Below are positions 55,871 to 64,000 of a stretch of 64,000 nucleotides of DNA, one piece after another; the stretch's first letter is position 1, and the number at the start of each line of letters is the position of its first letter. The notes under the pieces are model-generated. The model had not been told where the DNA came from, made no database searches, and saw only the letters and a list, made by a program, of their open reading frames with translations. Source of the stretch: Streptomyces sp. CNH099 (GTDB lineage Bacteria > Actinomycetota > Actinomycetes > Streptomycetales > Streptomycetaceae); contig AZWL01000004.1 in NCBI GenBank assembly GCA_000514715.1, forward strand, positions 186,001 to 250,000, in the 5' to 3' direction. The translations under genes and the position numbers were made by a program.

Positions 55871-56671
55871 TCAGCGCTCGCCGGGCGGCGGCGCGGCCGG
55901 GCCCGGCGCCGTCTCCCCGGGTGCGGCGCGTTCCCCGGGGTTCGCGAGCTCGCCGGGTGCCGACGGCTTCCCGACTGCCGGCGGCGCCTCGTCCGCGGGC
56001 GGAAGCGCGTCCCACGCCACCTGGCGGGCGCGCAGGTCGTCGCGGATCCGCGCGGCCAGCTTGCCGGTGTCCCTGCGGTTCATCAGCGCACCGGCGGCGG
56101 CGCCCATGAGGAACGGGGTGAGGCTGGGCAGGTTCCGCACGGTGCGCCTGAGGACCTGCTGGCGCAGCCGGCGGCGCATGGGGCCGCCGAGCACGGCGTC
56201 GAAGCTGACGCTGCCGGCGAGCACAGCGGTGTCGATGCCGCGCTCGTCGGTCCAGGCGCCGAGGTACGCCATGGCCCGCTGCCGCGCCGGGCCGGCCGCC
56301 CGCACCCCGTACACCTCGTGCAGCTCGGCGATCAGCTTCAGCTCTATCGAGGCCACCCCGACGATCTCGGCCGCCAGCTCGGCGGGCATGGCTGGCGGCG
56401 CGGGCATCATCGCCGCCGCTCCGATGCCCGCGCCGACCGTGGCGCTCCCCTTCACGGCTCCGGCGACCAGCCGGTCGGCGATCTCCTCCGGGCCGAGCCC
56501 GGGGAACTGCCGGCGCAGCGTCTCCAGGTCGCGGACCGGGACGCGCGGCGCGGTCTGCACGATGGCGTCCGCCACCCGCTCCAGCGCCGCCCGGACGCGC
56601 CGGTCGGGGCGCGTCCGCCGCAGGATCCCGGTCTTCGGCCCGGCGGGACCGGAGCCGGCCGTGGGGGCCAC
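55871..56671 (-). CDS. EcsC-like conserved actinobacterial protein
   Basis: 266 residues. The middle is helical with a glycine/alanine-rich hydrophobic hairpin (ATVGAGIGAAAMMPAPPAMP) followed by EIVGVASIELKLIAELHEVYG and a late SLTPFLMGAAAGALMNRRDT segment, the general pattern of EcsC-type proteins, although similarity is weak. The last 50 residues are Pro/Ala-rich and probably disordered. It starts 8 nt after the DUF4193 stop and is likely co-transcribed with it. Function unknown; membrane association is possible. Confidence 0.7.
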   Translation of the reverse strand: MAPTAGSGPAGPKTGILRRTRPDRRVRAALERVADAIVQTAPRVPVRDLETLRRQFPGLGPEEIADRLVAGAVKGSATVGAGIGAAAMMPAPPAMPAELAAEIVGVASIELKLIAELHEVYGVRAAGPARQRAMAYLGAWTDERGIDTAVLAGSVSFDAVLGGPMRRRLRQQVLRRTVRNLPSLTPFLMGAAAGALMNRRDTGKLAARIRDDLRARQVAWDALPPADEAPPAVGKPSAPGELANPGERAAPGETAPGPAAPPPGER

Positions 56672-56679
56672 GGCCGGCC

Positions 56680-56979
56680 TCAGGCCGCGCAGTCGCGGCA
56701 GATCGGCTGGCCGTTCTTCTCGGCGGCCAGCTGGCTGCGGTGGTGCACCAGGAAGCAGCTCATGCAGGTGAACTCGTCCTCCTGCTTGGGCAGCACCCGG
56801 ACGGCCAGCTCCTCGTTGGAGAGGTCCGCACCGGGCAGCTCCAGGCCCTCGTTGGCCTCGAACTCGTCGACGTCGACGGCGGCGGCCGACTTGTCGCTGC
56901 GCCGCGCCTTCAGCTCCTCGATGCTGTCTTCGTTGACGTCGTCGTCTGTCTTGCGTGGGGTGTCGTAGTCAGTTGCCAT
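56680..56979 (-). CDS. DUF4193 zinc-ribbon protein
   Basis: 99 residues, ATG 56979 behind GGGGGAGAGCGAGA. Acidic N-terminus (ATDYDTPRKTDDDVNEDSIE) and a C-terminal zinc ribbon with CMSC and CRDC pairs (Cys about 72, 75, 94, 97). This is the DUF4193 family, universal in actinobacteria; mycobacterial members are related to small RNA-polymerase-associated or regulatory proteins, but the role of this one is not established. Highly conserved, likely strongly expressed. Confidence 0.93.
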   Translation of the reverse strand: MATDYDTPRKTDDDVNEDSIEELKARRSDKSAAAVDVDEFEANEGLELPGADLSNEELAVRVLPKQEDEFTCMSCFLVHHRSQLAAEKNGQPICRDCAA

Positions 56980-57295
56980 TCTCGCTCTCCCCCTCCGGGT
57001 GGTCAGTGAGTCTCCAGCGCTCGTAACGCATGAGAGGCCGGTCTTGTGCCCGACCCGAAGCGGAGATTTTGCCTCACATCAAGGTCTGTTACTCAATCGA
57101 CACCCGGCCGCACCCCGCAGGGGTGATCGCGGCCGGACGGCGAAAGGGACCATACGCGGTCCCGGGCGCTTCTCGTGCACGCCACCCCGTGTACTTCCCG
57201 TCACCGCATCCTGCGGAAACGCGGATCTTACGGGCATTTACCGGAATGCGTCGAGGACGCAGCGCACACGGCCGGGATGGGCGGAATGTGACCTA
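56980..57295. promoter_or_regulatory. Promoter region of the DUF4193 gene
   Basis: About 315 bp between DUF4193 and the cutS stop. It is A/T-richer than its surroundings, especially 57060-57105, where the minus strand offers TTGATG and TTGAGT words suited to a promoter. No gene or strong hairpin was seen. Confidence 0.4.
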
Positions 57296-58564
57296 TCACA
57301 CAGTCTGCATGGGCAGCGCGACGCGAATCACCAGACCGCCGCCCTCGCGCGGCTGTGCGGTGACCGTCCCGCCGTGCGCACGGATGACGGATCTCACAAT
57401 GGACAGCCCCAGTCCTACCCCCTTGTCACTGCCCGTACGCTCCGTACGCAACCGCCGGAACGGCTCGAAAAGGTTGTCCACCTCGTACGCGGGGACGACC
57501 GGCCCGGTGTTGGAGACCGTCAGCACGGCCATGCCGGGCTGCGCCTCCGTCGCCACCTCGACCCAGCCGTCCTCGGGGACGTTGTACCGCACGGCGTTCT
57601 GCACCAGGTTCAGCCCCACCCGCTCCAGCAGCACGCCGTTGCCCTGCACGTACGCGGGCTTGCGCACCCCGCGCAGCTCGACGCCGCGGGACTGCGCCTC
57701 GCCGCGGGCCTGGTCCATCGCCTGGGAGGCCACCTCGGCGAGGTCGACGGGCTTCCTGTCGACGATCTCGTTCTCGCTGCGGGCGAGCAGCAGCAGCCCC
57801 TCCACCAGCAGCTCGCTGCGCTCGTTGGTGGCCAGCAGGGTCTTGCCGAGCTGCTGCAGCTCCGGCGAGGCGTCCGGGTCGGAGAGCTGGACCTCCAGCA
57901 GCGTGCGGTTGATCGCCAGCGGGGTGCGCAGCTCGTGCGAGGCGTTGGCGACGAAGCGCTGCTGGGCGTTGAAGGCCCGGTCGAGGCGGTCGAGCATGTC
58001 GTCGAAGGTGTCGGCCAGCTCCTTCAGCTCGTCGTCCGGGCCGTCCAGCTCGATGCGCTTGTGCAGGTCGGAGCCGGCCACGCTGCGGGCGGTACGGGTG
58101 ATGCGGCCCAGCGGCGAGAGCACCCGGCCGGCGACGACGTAGCCGAAGGCGAACGCGAGCACCGTCATCCCCAGCAGCGCGAGCAGCGACTTGCGCAGCA
58201 GGGAGTCCAGGGCGAGCTGCCGGCGGCGCTCGATGCAGGCTTCGAGGATGTCGTTGAACTGGCTGTACGTCTCCGCGCCCGAGACGTCGGGGCACGTGTC
58301 GCTGGCCACCTTCACCGTACCGCTGCTCTCCAGCAGCTGGAACGGGGTGGCGAAGCTGTCCAGGGCCGTGGCGGCCAGCAGGTAGATGATGGCCAGCAGC
58401 ACCATGCCGGCCATCAGGAACATGCCGCCGTAGATCAGCGTGAGCCGGATCCGGATGGTCGGGCGCAGCCAGTACTGCGGCGCCACCTCCCGGGGGTCCC
58501 AGGTGGGCTTGGGCGGCGTGCCGGCGGGCAGCGCGTCCGGCGCCGGGCGTCTGTTGTCGTCCAT
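57296..58564 (-). CDS. cutS: CutS sensor histidine kinase
   Basis: 422 residues. Transmembrane helices at about 41-66 and 127-146 flank a small extracytoplasmic loop with exactly two cysteines, Cys91 (SDTCPDV) and Cys110 (ILEACIERR), the feature of Streptomyces CutS thought to report on extracellular disulfide or protein-folding state. A HAMP domain follows, then the H-box ASHELRTPLAIN with His210, N-box NLVQNAVRYN and G-box GVGLGLSIVRS. It phosphorylates CutR, encoded 37 bp upstream. Established work links CutRS to secreted-protein quality control. Symbol given from family and gene neighbourhood. Confidence 0.88.
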   Translation of the reverse strand: MDDNRRPAPDALPAGTPPKPTWDPREVAPQYWLRPTIRIRLTLIYGGMFLMAGMVLLAIIYLLAATALDSFATPFQLLESSGTVKVASDTCPDVSGAETYSQFNDILEACIERRRQLALDSLLRKSLLALLGMTVLAFAFGYVVAGRVLSPLGRITRTARSVAGSDLHKRIELDGPDDELKELADTFDDMLDRLDRAFNAQQRFVANASHELRTPLAINRTLLEVQLSDPDASPELQQLGKTLLATNERSELLVEGLLLLARSENEIVDRKPVDLAEVASQAMDQARGEAQSRGVELRGVRKPAYVQGNGVLLERVGLNLVQNAVRYNVPEDGWVEVATEAQPGMAVLTVSNTGPVVPAYEVDNLFEPFRRLRTERTGSDKGVGLGLSIVRSVIRAHGGTVTAQPREGGGLVIRVALPMQTV

Positions 58565-58601
58565 GGGGCCATCCGTCGGGTGCGTGGGGGCGTCGGGAGC
58601 G

Positions 58602-59255
58602 TCAGATGCGGTAGCCCGAGCCGGGGACCGTGATGATCACGGGGGGCTCGCCGAGCTTGCGGCGCAGCGTCATGACGGTGACGCGGACGACGTTGGTGAA
58701 CGGGTCGGTGTTCTCGTCCCAGGCCTTCTCCAGCAGCTGCTCGGCCGAGACCACCGCGCCCTCGGCCCGCATCAGCACCTCCAGCACCGCGAACTCCTTC
58801 GGCGCCAGCTGCACCAGCTCCCCCTCCCGGTACACCTCGCGGCGGCCCGGGTCCAGCTTGATCCCGGACCGCTCCAGCACCGGCGGCAGCGCCTGCGTGC
58901 TGCGCCTGCCGAGGGCGCGCACCCGGGCGGTGAGTTCGCTGAAGGCGAACGGCTTGGGCAGGTAGTCGTCCGCGCCCAGCTCCAGCCCCTCGACGCGGTC
59001 CCTGACGTCGCCGGCCGCGGTCAGCATCAGCACCCGGGTGGGCAGGCCCAGCTCGACGACCCTGCTGCACACGTCGTCGCCGTGGACGAGGGGCAGGTCG
59101 CGGTCGAGCACCACGACGTCGTAGTCGTTCAGCTCGATGCGGTCGATGGCCGCCGCGCCGTCGTAGACGACGTCCACGGCCATCGCCTCCCGGCGCAGGC
59201 CGGTGGCCACCGCGTCGGCGAGCAGCTGCTCGTCCTCGACGACGAGTACGCGCAC
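58602..59255 (-). CDS. cutR: CutR response regulator
   Basis: 217 residues from GTG 59255 (GAGAGGA 9 nt upstream); longer frames upstream lack similarity. Receiver domain RVLVVEDEQLLADAVATGLR with phospho-Asp in VVVLDRDLPLVHGDD and Lys in YLPKPFAF; C-terminal winged helix PKEFAVLEVLMRAEGAVVSA, NVVRVTVMTLRRKLGEPPVI, GSGYRI. Partner of CutS. The 290 bp before its start, shared with the small ORF at 59546, has no other gene. Confidence 0.9.
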   Translation of the reverse strand: MRVLVVEDEQLLADAVATGLRREAMAVDVVYDGAAAIDRIELNDYDVVVLDRDLPLVHGDDVCSRVVELGLPTRVLMLTAAGDVRDRVEGLELGADDYLPKPFAFSELTARVRALGRRSTQALPPVLERSGIKLDPGRREVYREGELVQLAPKEFAVLEVLMRAEGAVVSAEQLLEKAWDENTDPFTNVVRVTVMTLRRKLGEPPVIITVPGSGYRI

Positions 59256-59545
59256 GGCGGGGTCCTCTCTCGTAGCTCCCGGGGGGCGAATCAGCCCTGG
59301 TGAACAGCTCCATCCTGCCTGCAATGGGCGTAAACCGGTGGTAAGCAGCCGGGCACCCAAAGATTCTCCGGATCCGATGTTTCCATCCCCAATGCTGCGG
59401 GGAGGACGATTCCACACCCGCCGATCACGTTTCCCAGCCTCCTTTCCCGGCATGGCACACAGGCTGTAGCCGGAGGGACGTTCTCCGTGATCAGACCCGT
59501 CGGCACACCCCCAGTGCCTCGACCCGCGACGAGGGGGCGTACACA

Positions 59546-59722
59546 ATGGACGCATTCACCGCTGGCATTCTGCAGCGCATCAAGAAGGCCGAGTCCGAGC
59601 GGGACCGCGCCCGTGAGGAAGGTGACGACTTCGGCGTCGAGGTCGAGCAGGAGGAGCTGGACGACCTGCGCCGGCTCGCCGCCGATCACGGTGTCGAGGT
59701 CGGAGCCCGCTCCGGAGTCTGA
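59546..59722 (+). CDS. Conserved 58-residue acidic protein
   Basis: ATG 59546 to TGA 59722 encodes MDAFTAGILQRIKKAESERD followed by a continuous charged helix rich in Glu/Asp/Arg with leucines every third or fourth residue (VEVEQEELDDLRRLAADHG). It fits a two-stranded coiled coil or small adaptor. Codon third positions are strongly G/C and a perfect terminator hairpin follows, supporting a real gene. A homologue lies in the same place between cutR and suhB in other Streptomyces (from memory). Function unknown. Confidence 0.8.
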   Translation: MDAFTAGILQRIKKAESERDRAREEGDDFGVEVEQEELDDLRRLAADHGVEVGARSGV

Positions 59723-59757
59723 CCGGCCCGCCCCGACCGCCGCCCGACGACCCAGCC

Positions 59758-59784
59758 GCCCCGGCACCGCGACGGTGCCGGGGC
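59758..59784. terminator. Bidirectional terminator hairpin
   Basis: Perfect 12-bp stem GCCCCGGCACCG / CGGTGCCGGGGC with a 3-nt loop, between the small ORF and the convergent suhB gene. Confidence 0.82.
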
Positions 59785-59827
59785 GCACGTGTGCGGACCC
59801 GTCCGGGGACGGGGGCGGGGCCGGGCT

Positions 59828-60676
59828 TCAGTCGTGCCAGGCGCCCAGCTCGTCCAGCAGCGCCTGCAGCGGCTCGAAGAGCCCCGGCGCCGCGGCGACG
59901 GTCAGCTCCCCGTCCGGCCGCCGGCCCGGCCGGGAGCCGGTCAGCGCGCCGCCCTCGCGGGCGATGAGGTCGCCCGCGGCCAGGTCCCACGGGTTCAGGC
60001 CGCGCTCGAAGTAGCCGTCGAGCCGGCCGCAGGCCAGGTCGCACAGGTCGATCGCCGCGGAGCCGCCGCGGCGGATGTCGCGGACCTGCGGGATGAGCCG
60101 GCGGGCCACCTCGGCCTGGTGCGCGCGCACCTTGTGGACGTAGTTGAAGCCGGTGGAGACCAGCGCCCGGTCCATCGGCGGGGCCGGCCGGCAGCGCACC
60201 GGCCCGCCGTCCAGGAAGGCGCCGCCGCCGCGCACGGCGTGGTACGTCTCGCCCCGCATCGGCGCCGCCACGACGCCGACGACGGTCTCGCCCGCGTACT
60301 CCGCGGCGATGCTGACGGACCAGTCGGGGCGCCCGTAGAGGTAGTTCACGGTGCCGTCGATGGGGTCGACGACCCAGCGCACGCCGCTGGTGCCGGCCGT
60401 GCTCGCGCCCTCCTCCCCCAGGATCCCGTCGGCCGGCCGCCGCTCGGCGAGGAAACCGGTGATCAGCTTCTCGGCGGCGAGGTCCATCTCGGTGACCACG
60501 TCGATGGCGCTGGACTTCGTCGCAGCCACGCCGAGGTCGGCGGGCCGGCGGTCGCGCAGCAGCTCGCCCGCGCGGCGCGCGGCCTCCAGGCCCAGGGCGA
60601 GCAGCTCGTCGTGGAGCACGGCGGAGGATTCGGCGGGGGACTCGGCGGCGGACTCGGGGCGGGGCTCGTCGGTCAC
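59828..60676 (-). CDS. suhB: Inositol-1-monophosphatase family protein
   Basis: 282 residues, GTG start 60676 within a Ser/Ala/Glu-rich leader of about 20 residues. Metal-binding signatures of the IMPase fold are intact: Glu in ILGEEGAS, WVVDPIDGTVNYLYG and the distal NPWDLAAGDLIAREGG. It should hydrolyse inositol 1-phosphate or related sugar phosphates with magnesium, feeding mycothiol and phosphatidylinositol synthesis. It follows hemH on the same strand after 79 bp. The symbol follows usual naming for this position in Streptomyces; substrate range is not certain. Confidence 0.9.
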   Translation of the reverse strand: MTDEPRPESAAESPAESSAVLHDELLALGLEAARRAGELLRDRRPADLGVAATKSSAIDVVTEMDLAAEKLITGFLAERRPADGILGEEGASTAGTSGVRWVVDPIDGTVNYLYGRPDWSVSIAAEYAGETVVGVVAAPMRGETYHAVRGGGAFLDGGPVRCRPAPPMDRALVSTGFNYVHKVRAHQAEVARRLIPQVRDIRRGGSAAIDLCDLACGRLDGYFERGLNPWDLAAGDLIAREGGALTGSRPGRRPDGELTVAAAPGLFEPLQALLDELGAWHD

Positions 60677-60755
60677 GGTGCTCCTCGGTGCGCGTCTCGC
60701 GGGGGACGGGGGCGTACGGCGGCGGTACGGCGGCGCGGGGCCGCGGTGCCGCGGT

Positions 60756-61871
60756 TCAGTCCGCGCCCGCCGCCGCGGGCCGGGGCGTACGGGCCGGGCA
60801 GCAGCCCGCCGGGCAGACGTCGTGGCTCGGGCCCAGCCGCCCCATCGCCGGGCGCTCGACCGGCTCCCCGCGCTCGGCCGCGGCCCGCTCCAGTACCAGC
60901 TTCCGCAGCGTCGCGACGAACCGCGGCGCCGCCCCGACGGTCGCCGACCGCACCGCGGGCAGGCCCAGCTCGGCCGCCTTCGCCGCCGCCTCGGTATCGA
61001 GGTCGTACAGGACCTCCATGTGGTCCGAGACGAAGCCGACCGGCACCATCACCACCGCGGGCGCGCCGGCGGCGTGCAGCTCTTCCAGGTGGTCGCAGAT
61101 GTCCGGCTCCAGCCAGGGGATGTGCGGCGCGCCGCTGCGCGACTGGTAGACGAGCCGCCAGGGCCGCTCCACGCCCGTGAGCACCCGCACGATGTCCGCG
61201 ATCAGCCCGGCGGCGTCCAGGTGCTGCGCGACGTAGGCGCCGCCGTCGCCGTGGGCCTCGGGGGGGCCGGAGGTGTCGGCCGCGGCGGTGGGGATGGAGT
61301 GCGTGGTGAACGCCAGGTGGGCGCCGTCGCGTACGTCCTCGGGCAGCCGCTCCAGCGCGGCCTCCACGCCCGCGACCATCTCGCGGACGAAGCCGGGGGC
61401 GTTGTAGTAGTGCCGCAGCTTGTCGACGCGCGGCGGCTCCAGGCCCTCCGCGCTGAGCACGGCCAGCGACTCGGCCAGGTTCTCGCGGTACTGCCGGCAG
61501 CCCGAGTACGAGGCGTAGGCGCTGGTGACCAGCGCGAGCACCCGCCGGTGCCCGGCCCGCGTGATCTCCCGCAGGGCGTCGGTGAGGTACGGGGCCCAGT
61601 TGCGGTTCCCCCAGTAGACCGGGAGGTCGACGCCGGTCTCCGCGAAGTCCTTGCGCAGGGCGTCGAGCAGCGCGCTGTTCTGGGCGTTGATGGGGCTCAC
61701 GCCGCCGAAGAGGAAGTAGTGCTCCCCCACCTCCTCCAGCCGCTCGCGCGGGATGCCGCGGCCCCGGGTGACGTTCTCCAGGAACGGGATGACATCGTCC
61801 GGGCCTTCGGGCCCGCCGAAGGACAGCAGCAGCAGGGCGTCGTACGGCTGGGGGGACGGCACGTCTGGCAT
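60756..61871 (-). CDS. hemH: Ferrochelatase (actinobacterial, iron-sulfur type)
   Basis: 371 residues from ATG 61871, which has GAAGG close upstream. Ferrochelatase motifs: [20 protein letters not shown], the catalytic His in [25 protein letters not shown] and [20 protein letters not shown]. Cys125 (SYSGCRQY) and the C-terminal Cys353, Cys357 and Cys358 (CPAGCCPA) are in the places that hold a [2Fe-2S] cluster in actinobacterial enzymes. In these bacteria the substrate is coproporphyrin III, so the enzyme is also called CpfC. Divergent from the lactone oxidase gene; suhB follows. Confidence 0.95.
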   Translation of the reverse strand: MPDVPSPQPYDALLLLSFGGPEGPDDVIPFLENVTRGRGIPRERLEEVGEHYFLFGGVSPINAQNSALLDALRKDFAETGVDLPVYWGNRNWAPYLTDALREITRAGHRRVLALVTSAYASYSGCRQYRENLAESLAVLSAEGLEPPRVDKLRHYYNAPGFVREMVAGVEAALERLPEDVRDGAHLAFTTHSIPTAAADTSGPPEAHGDGGAYVAQHLDAAGLIADIVRVLTGVERPWRLVYQSRSGAPHIPWLEPDICDHLEELHAAGAPAVVMVPVGFVSDHMEVLYDLDTEAAAKAAELGLPAVRSATVGAAPRFVATLRKLVLERAAAERGEPVERPAMGRLGPSHDVCPAGCCPARTPRPAAAGAD

Positions 61872-62019
61872 GCCTTCGATCCTGCCATGCGCGGACCGCC
61901 CGCCCGAGCCGGGCACCCGCCCCGGGCGGGTCCGTACGCGTGAGTATCATCCTTCTGCAACCGGGGGCGGCAGGCGGGACGAAGGGCCGACGACGGCCGG
62001 TTCAGCGGATGGGCGGCGG

Positions 62020-63351
62020 ATGCAGCAGGTGATGAGCAGGAGGGCCCCGGGGGCCTGGCGCAACTGGGCGGGCACCGTCGCGGCGCGCCCCGTGCGCACC
62101 GCCAGCCCCGCGACCACCGCCGAGACCGCCGCCGCCGTACGCGCCGCCGCCGAGGACGGCTTGCAGGTCAAGGCCGTGGGTACGGGCCACTCCTTCACCG
62201 CCGCCGCGGCCACCGGCGGGCTCATGATCCGCCCGGAGCGGCTGGTCGGCGTCCACGAGATCGACCGGGAGGCCGGCACCGTCGCCGTCGCCGCGGGCAC
62301 TCCGCTGCACCAGCTCAACCAGACCCTCGCCGCCGCCGGCCTGTCGCTGACCAACATGGGCGACATCATGGCGCAGACCGTCTCCGGCGCCACCGCGACC
62401 GGCACCCACGGCACCGGCCGCTCCTCCGCCTCGCTGGCCGCCCAGATCACCGCGCTGGAGCTGGTCACCGCCGACGGCCGGGCGCGTACGTACACGGCGG
62501 CCGACACGGGCGCGGACGCGGCCGTCTTCGCCGCGGCCCGGCTGGGCCTGGGCGCGCTGGGCGTCGTGACGTCGCTGACGTTCGCGGTGGAGCCGGTCTT
62601 CCTGCTGACCGCGCGGGAGGAGCCGATGCCGCTCACCGACGTCCTCGCGTCGTTCGACGAGCTGGCGGAGGGCAACGAGCACTTCGAGTTCTACTGGTTC
62701 CCGCACACCGGCCGCTGCAACACCAAGCGCAACAACCGCAGCGCGGGCCCCGCGGAGCCGCTCGGCCGGATCGGCGGCTGGATCGACGACGAGCTGCTGT
62801 CCAACGGCGTGTTCGGGGCGGCGTGTGCGGTGGGGCGGGCGGTGCCCGCGACGATCCCGGGCATCGCGGCGGTCTCCAGCCGGGCGCTGTCGGCGCGTAC
62901 GTACACGGACATCCCGTACAAGGTCTTCACCAGCCCCCGGCGGGTGCGGTTCGTGGAGATGGAGTACGCGGTGCCGCGCGCGGCGGCGGTGTCCGCGCTC
63001 CGGGAGCTGAAGGCGATGGTCGACCGGTCGGGGCTGCGGATCAGCTTCCCGGTGGAGGTACGGGTCGCGCCCGCGGACGACATCCCGCTGTCGACGGCGT
63101 CGGGGCGGGACACGGCGTACATCGCGGTGCACCTGTACCGCGGGACGCCGCACCAGGCGTACTTCACGGCGGTGGAGCGGATCATGACGGCGCACGGGGG
63201 CCGGCCGCACTGGGGGAAGCTGCACAGCCGGGACGCGGAGTACCTGGCGGGCGTGTACCCGCGGTTCGGGGAGTTCACGGCGGTACGGGACCGGCTGGAC
63301 CCCGGACGCGTGTTCGGCAACGACTACCTGCGGCGGGTGCTGGGGAGCTGA
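62020..63351 (+). CDS. D-arabinono-1,4-lactone oxidase family FAD enzyme
   Basis: 443 residues from ATG 62020 (GGGCGGCGG before it); ATG 62032 is an alternative. N-terminal FAD-binding-4 domain with VKAVGTGHSFTAAA, TNMGDIMAQTVSGATATGTH and GTGRSSASLAAQITALELVT; C-terminal ALO domain with EFYWFPHTGRC, RPHWGKLHS and the closing DPGRVFGNDYLRRVLG. Family members oxidise aldono-1,4-lactones such as L-gulonolactone, arabinonolactone or xylitol-type substrates, passing electrons to oxygen or another acceptor. The first Arg/Trp residues (APGAWRNWAGTVAARPV) are typical of the family start. Monocistronic by position. Confidence 0.92.
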   Translation: MQQVMSRRAPGAWRNWAGTVAARPVRTASPATTAETAAAVRAAAEDGLQVKAVGTGHSFTAAAATGGLMIRPERLVGVHEIDREAGTVAVAAGTPLHQLNQTLAAAGLSLTNMGDIMAQTVSGATATGTHGTGRSSASLAAQITALELVTADGRARTYTAADTGADAAVFAAARLGLGALGVVTSLTFAVEPVFLLTAREEPMPLTDVLASFDELAEGNEHFEFYWFPHTGRCNTKRNNRSAGPAEPLGRIGGWIDDELLSNGVFGAACAVGRAVPATIPGIAAVSSRALSARTYTDIPYKVFTSPRRVRFVEMEYAVPRAAAVSALRELKAMVDRSGLRISFPVEVRVAPADDIPLSTASGRDTAYIAVHLYRGTPHQAYFTAVERIMTAHGGRPHWGKLHSRDAEYLAGVYPRFGEFTAVRDRLDPGRVFGNDYLRRVLGS

Positions 63352-63416
63352 GCGCGCTGCCCCGCGACCCCGCCGTCCCGGCATCGACCCCGCAGCCCCG
63401 GCACCGCACCGCCGCG

Positions 63417-64000
63417 CTACTGCGTCGCCTCCGGGGCCGCCTCCCCGTCCTGCTCCGGGGCCGCCGGCGACTCCCCCGTACCCGGGGTCTCCGCACCGTC
63501 GCCGCCGGTCTCCGGCGCCGTCGGAGTGGGCGTGGGGGCCGGCGTGGTGCCGCCGCCGGTGCCGGGCGCGGGGTCGCCGCCGTCGCCGGGCTGCTGCGGG
63601 GTGGGCGTGCCGCCGGGCTGCCGGGCGTCGTCGGCGTCCTCGCCGGCGGCTCCGTCCCCGGGCCGGGAGTCGGAGCCGGTGCCGGCGTCGGAGTCGGAGG
63701 AGCCGCCCGGCTCCCCGGTCTCCCCGGCGCCCGGCTCGGTGTCGTCGGTGGTGCCGGCGCCGCCGTCGTCGGCGGGCGGGGAATCCGACTTTCGTTCCCC
63801 CGGGCTGAAAGACGTGCCGGTGCGGTCGTCACCCCAGGCGTTGGAGAGCGGGCCGCCGGTCATCTTCTCGATGCCGAAGACCACGGCCATCACGGCGACG
63901 AACGTCCCGGCGGCGACGAGCCCGAGGCGCCGCCAGCCGCGGGCGCGGCCGCGGGTTCCGTGGGTGCTGGCGGCGCCGAAGACGCCGGTGGGGGCGGGTG
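63417..64000 (-). CDS. Membrane-anchored low-complexity protein (5' end beyond window)
   Basis: 194 codons are visible; the start lies outside the window. A basic stretch THGTRGRARGWRR precedes one transmembrane helix (RLGLVAAGTFVAVMAVVFGI), then about 150 residues outside made of Gly, Pro, Thr, Asp, Glu and Ser (for example TPTPQQPGDGGDPAPG and TTPAPTPTPTAPETG). There is no recognisable domain after the helix. Such proteins are common surface or stalk-like proteins of Streptomyces; function cannot be stated. Confidence 0.75.
   Translation of the reverse strand, partial: PAPTGVFGAASTHGTRGRARGWRRLGLVAAGTFVAVMAVVFGIEKMTGGPLSNAWGDDRTGTSFSPGERKSDSPPADDGGAGTTDDTEPGAGETGEPGGSSDSDAGTGSDSRPGDGAAGEDADDARQPGGTPTPQQPGDGGDPAPGTGGGTTPAPTPTPTAPETGGDGAETPGTGESPAAPEQDGEAAPEATQ

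Overview
The window reads as chromosomal DNA of a high-GC actinobacterium, most likely Streptomyces or a close relative. Genes are packed with strong G/C bias at third codon positions, GTG and TTG starts are common, and many neighbours overlap by 4 bp. The right half carries a gene neighbourhood typical of Streptomyces: hemH, suhB, cutRS, DUF4193, DUF3093, dut, DUF3710, OB-fold/DUF3159 and trkA pairs (from memory, not searched).

Region 1 (1-21.4 kb) is part of a nonribosomal lipopeptide gene cluster. The assembly line has three proteins: a starter (fatty acyl-AMP ligase, ACP, condensation, Gly-type adenylation, carrier; 9644-14761), a free-standing condensation-carrier protein with no adenylation domain (4600-6222), and a protein with condensation, two back-to-back adenylation domains and a carrier that runs off the left edge. 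A divergent operon encodes a tryptophan-2,3-dioxygenase-like heme enzyme, an AsnO/VioC-type Fe(II)/2-oxoglutarate hydroxylase and a short-chain dehydrogenase, preceded by an 18-codon leader ORF. A second operon encodes an MFS exporter, a cytochrome P450 and a membrane-anchored M28 aminopeptidase. An MbtH-like protein and a LuxR-type regulator close the cluster. The combination suggests (inference) an N-acyl-glycyl leader that is exported and then trimmed outside the cell, as in prodrug-style self-protection.

Region 2 (22-35.6 kb) is an accessory patch with visibly lower GC in several genes. It encodes secreted polysaccharide-degrading proteins: GH16 plus a trefoil domain, a GH5 endoglucanase, a frameshifted BNR-type protein, and a parallel beta-helix protein with a CBM-like tail. 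It also has two LacI-family regulators, LacI-type palindromic operators and an APH-like phosphotransferase. Relics of IS1380-, ISL3-, IS630- and IS5-type elements are scattered through it.

Region 3 (35.65-64 kb) is core-like: an RNA methyltransferase, two TrkA-type potassium regulators, DUF3159 and OB-fold proteins, kdpDE without kdpFABC, a two-permease/two-ATPase ABC exporter with a 679-bp repeat-bearing gap, a small P-loop protein, the thioesterase/dut/DUF3710 set, DUF3093, an EcsC-like protein, DUF4193, the CutRS two-component system, a 58-residue protein, inositol monophosphatase, actinobacterial ferrochelatase, an aldonolactone oxidase and a membrane-anchored low-complexity protein cut by the right edge. 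No tRNA, rRNA or CRISPR array was seen. All homology statements come from reading motifs by eye; no database search was run.
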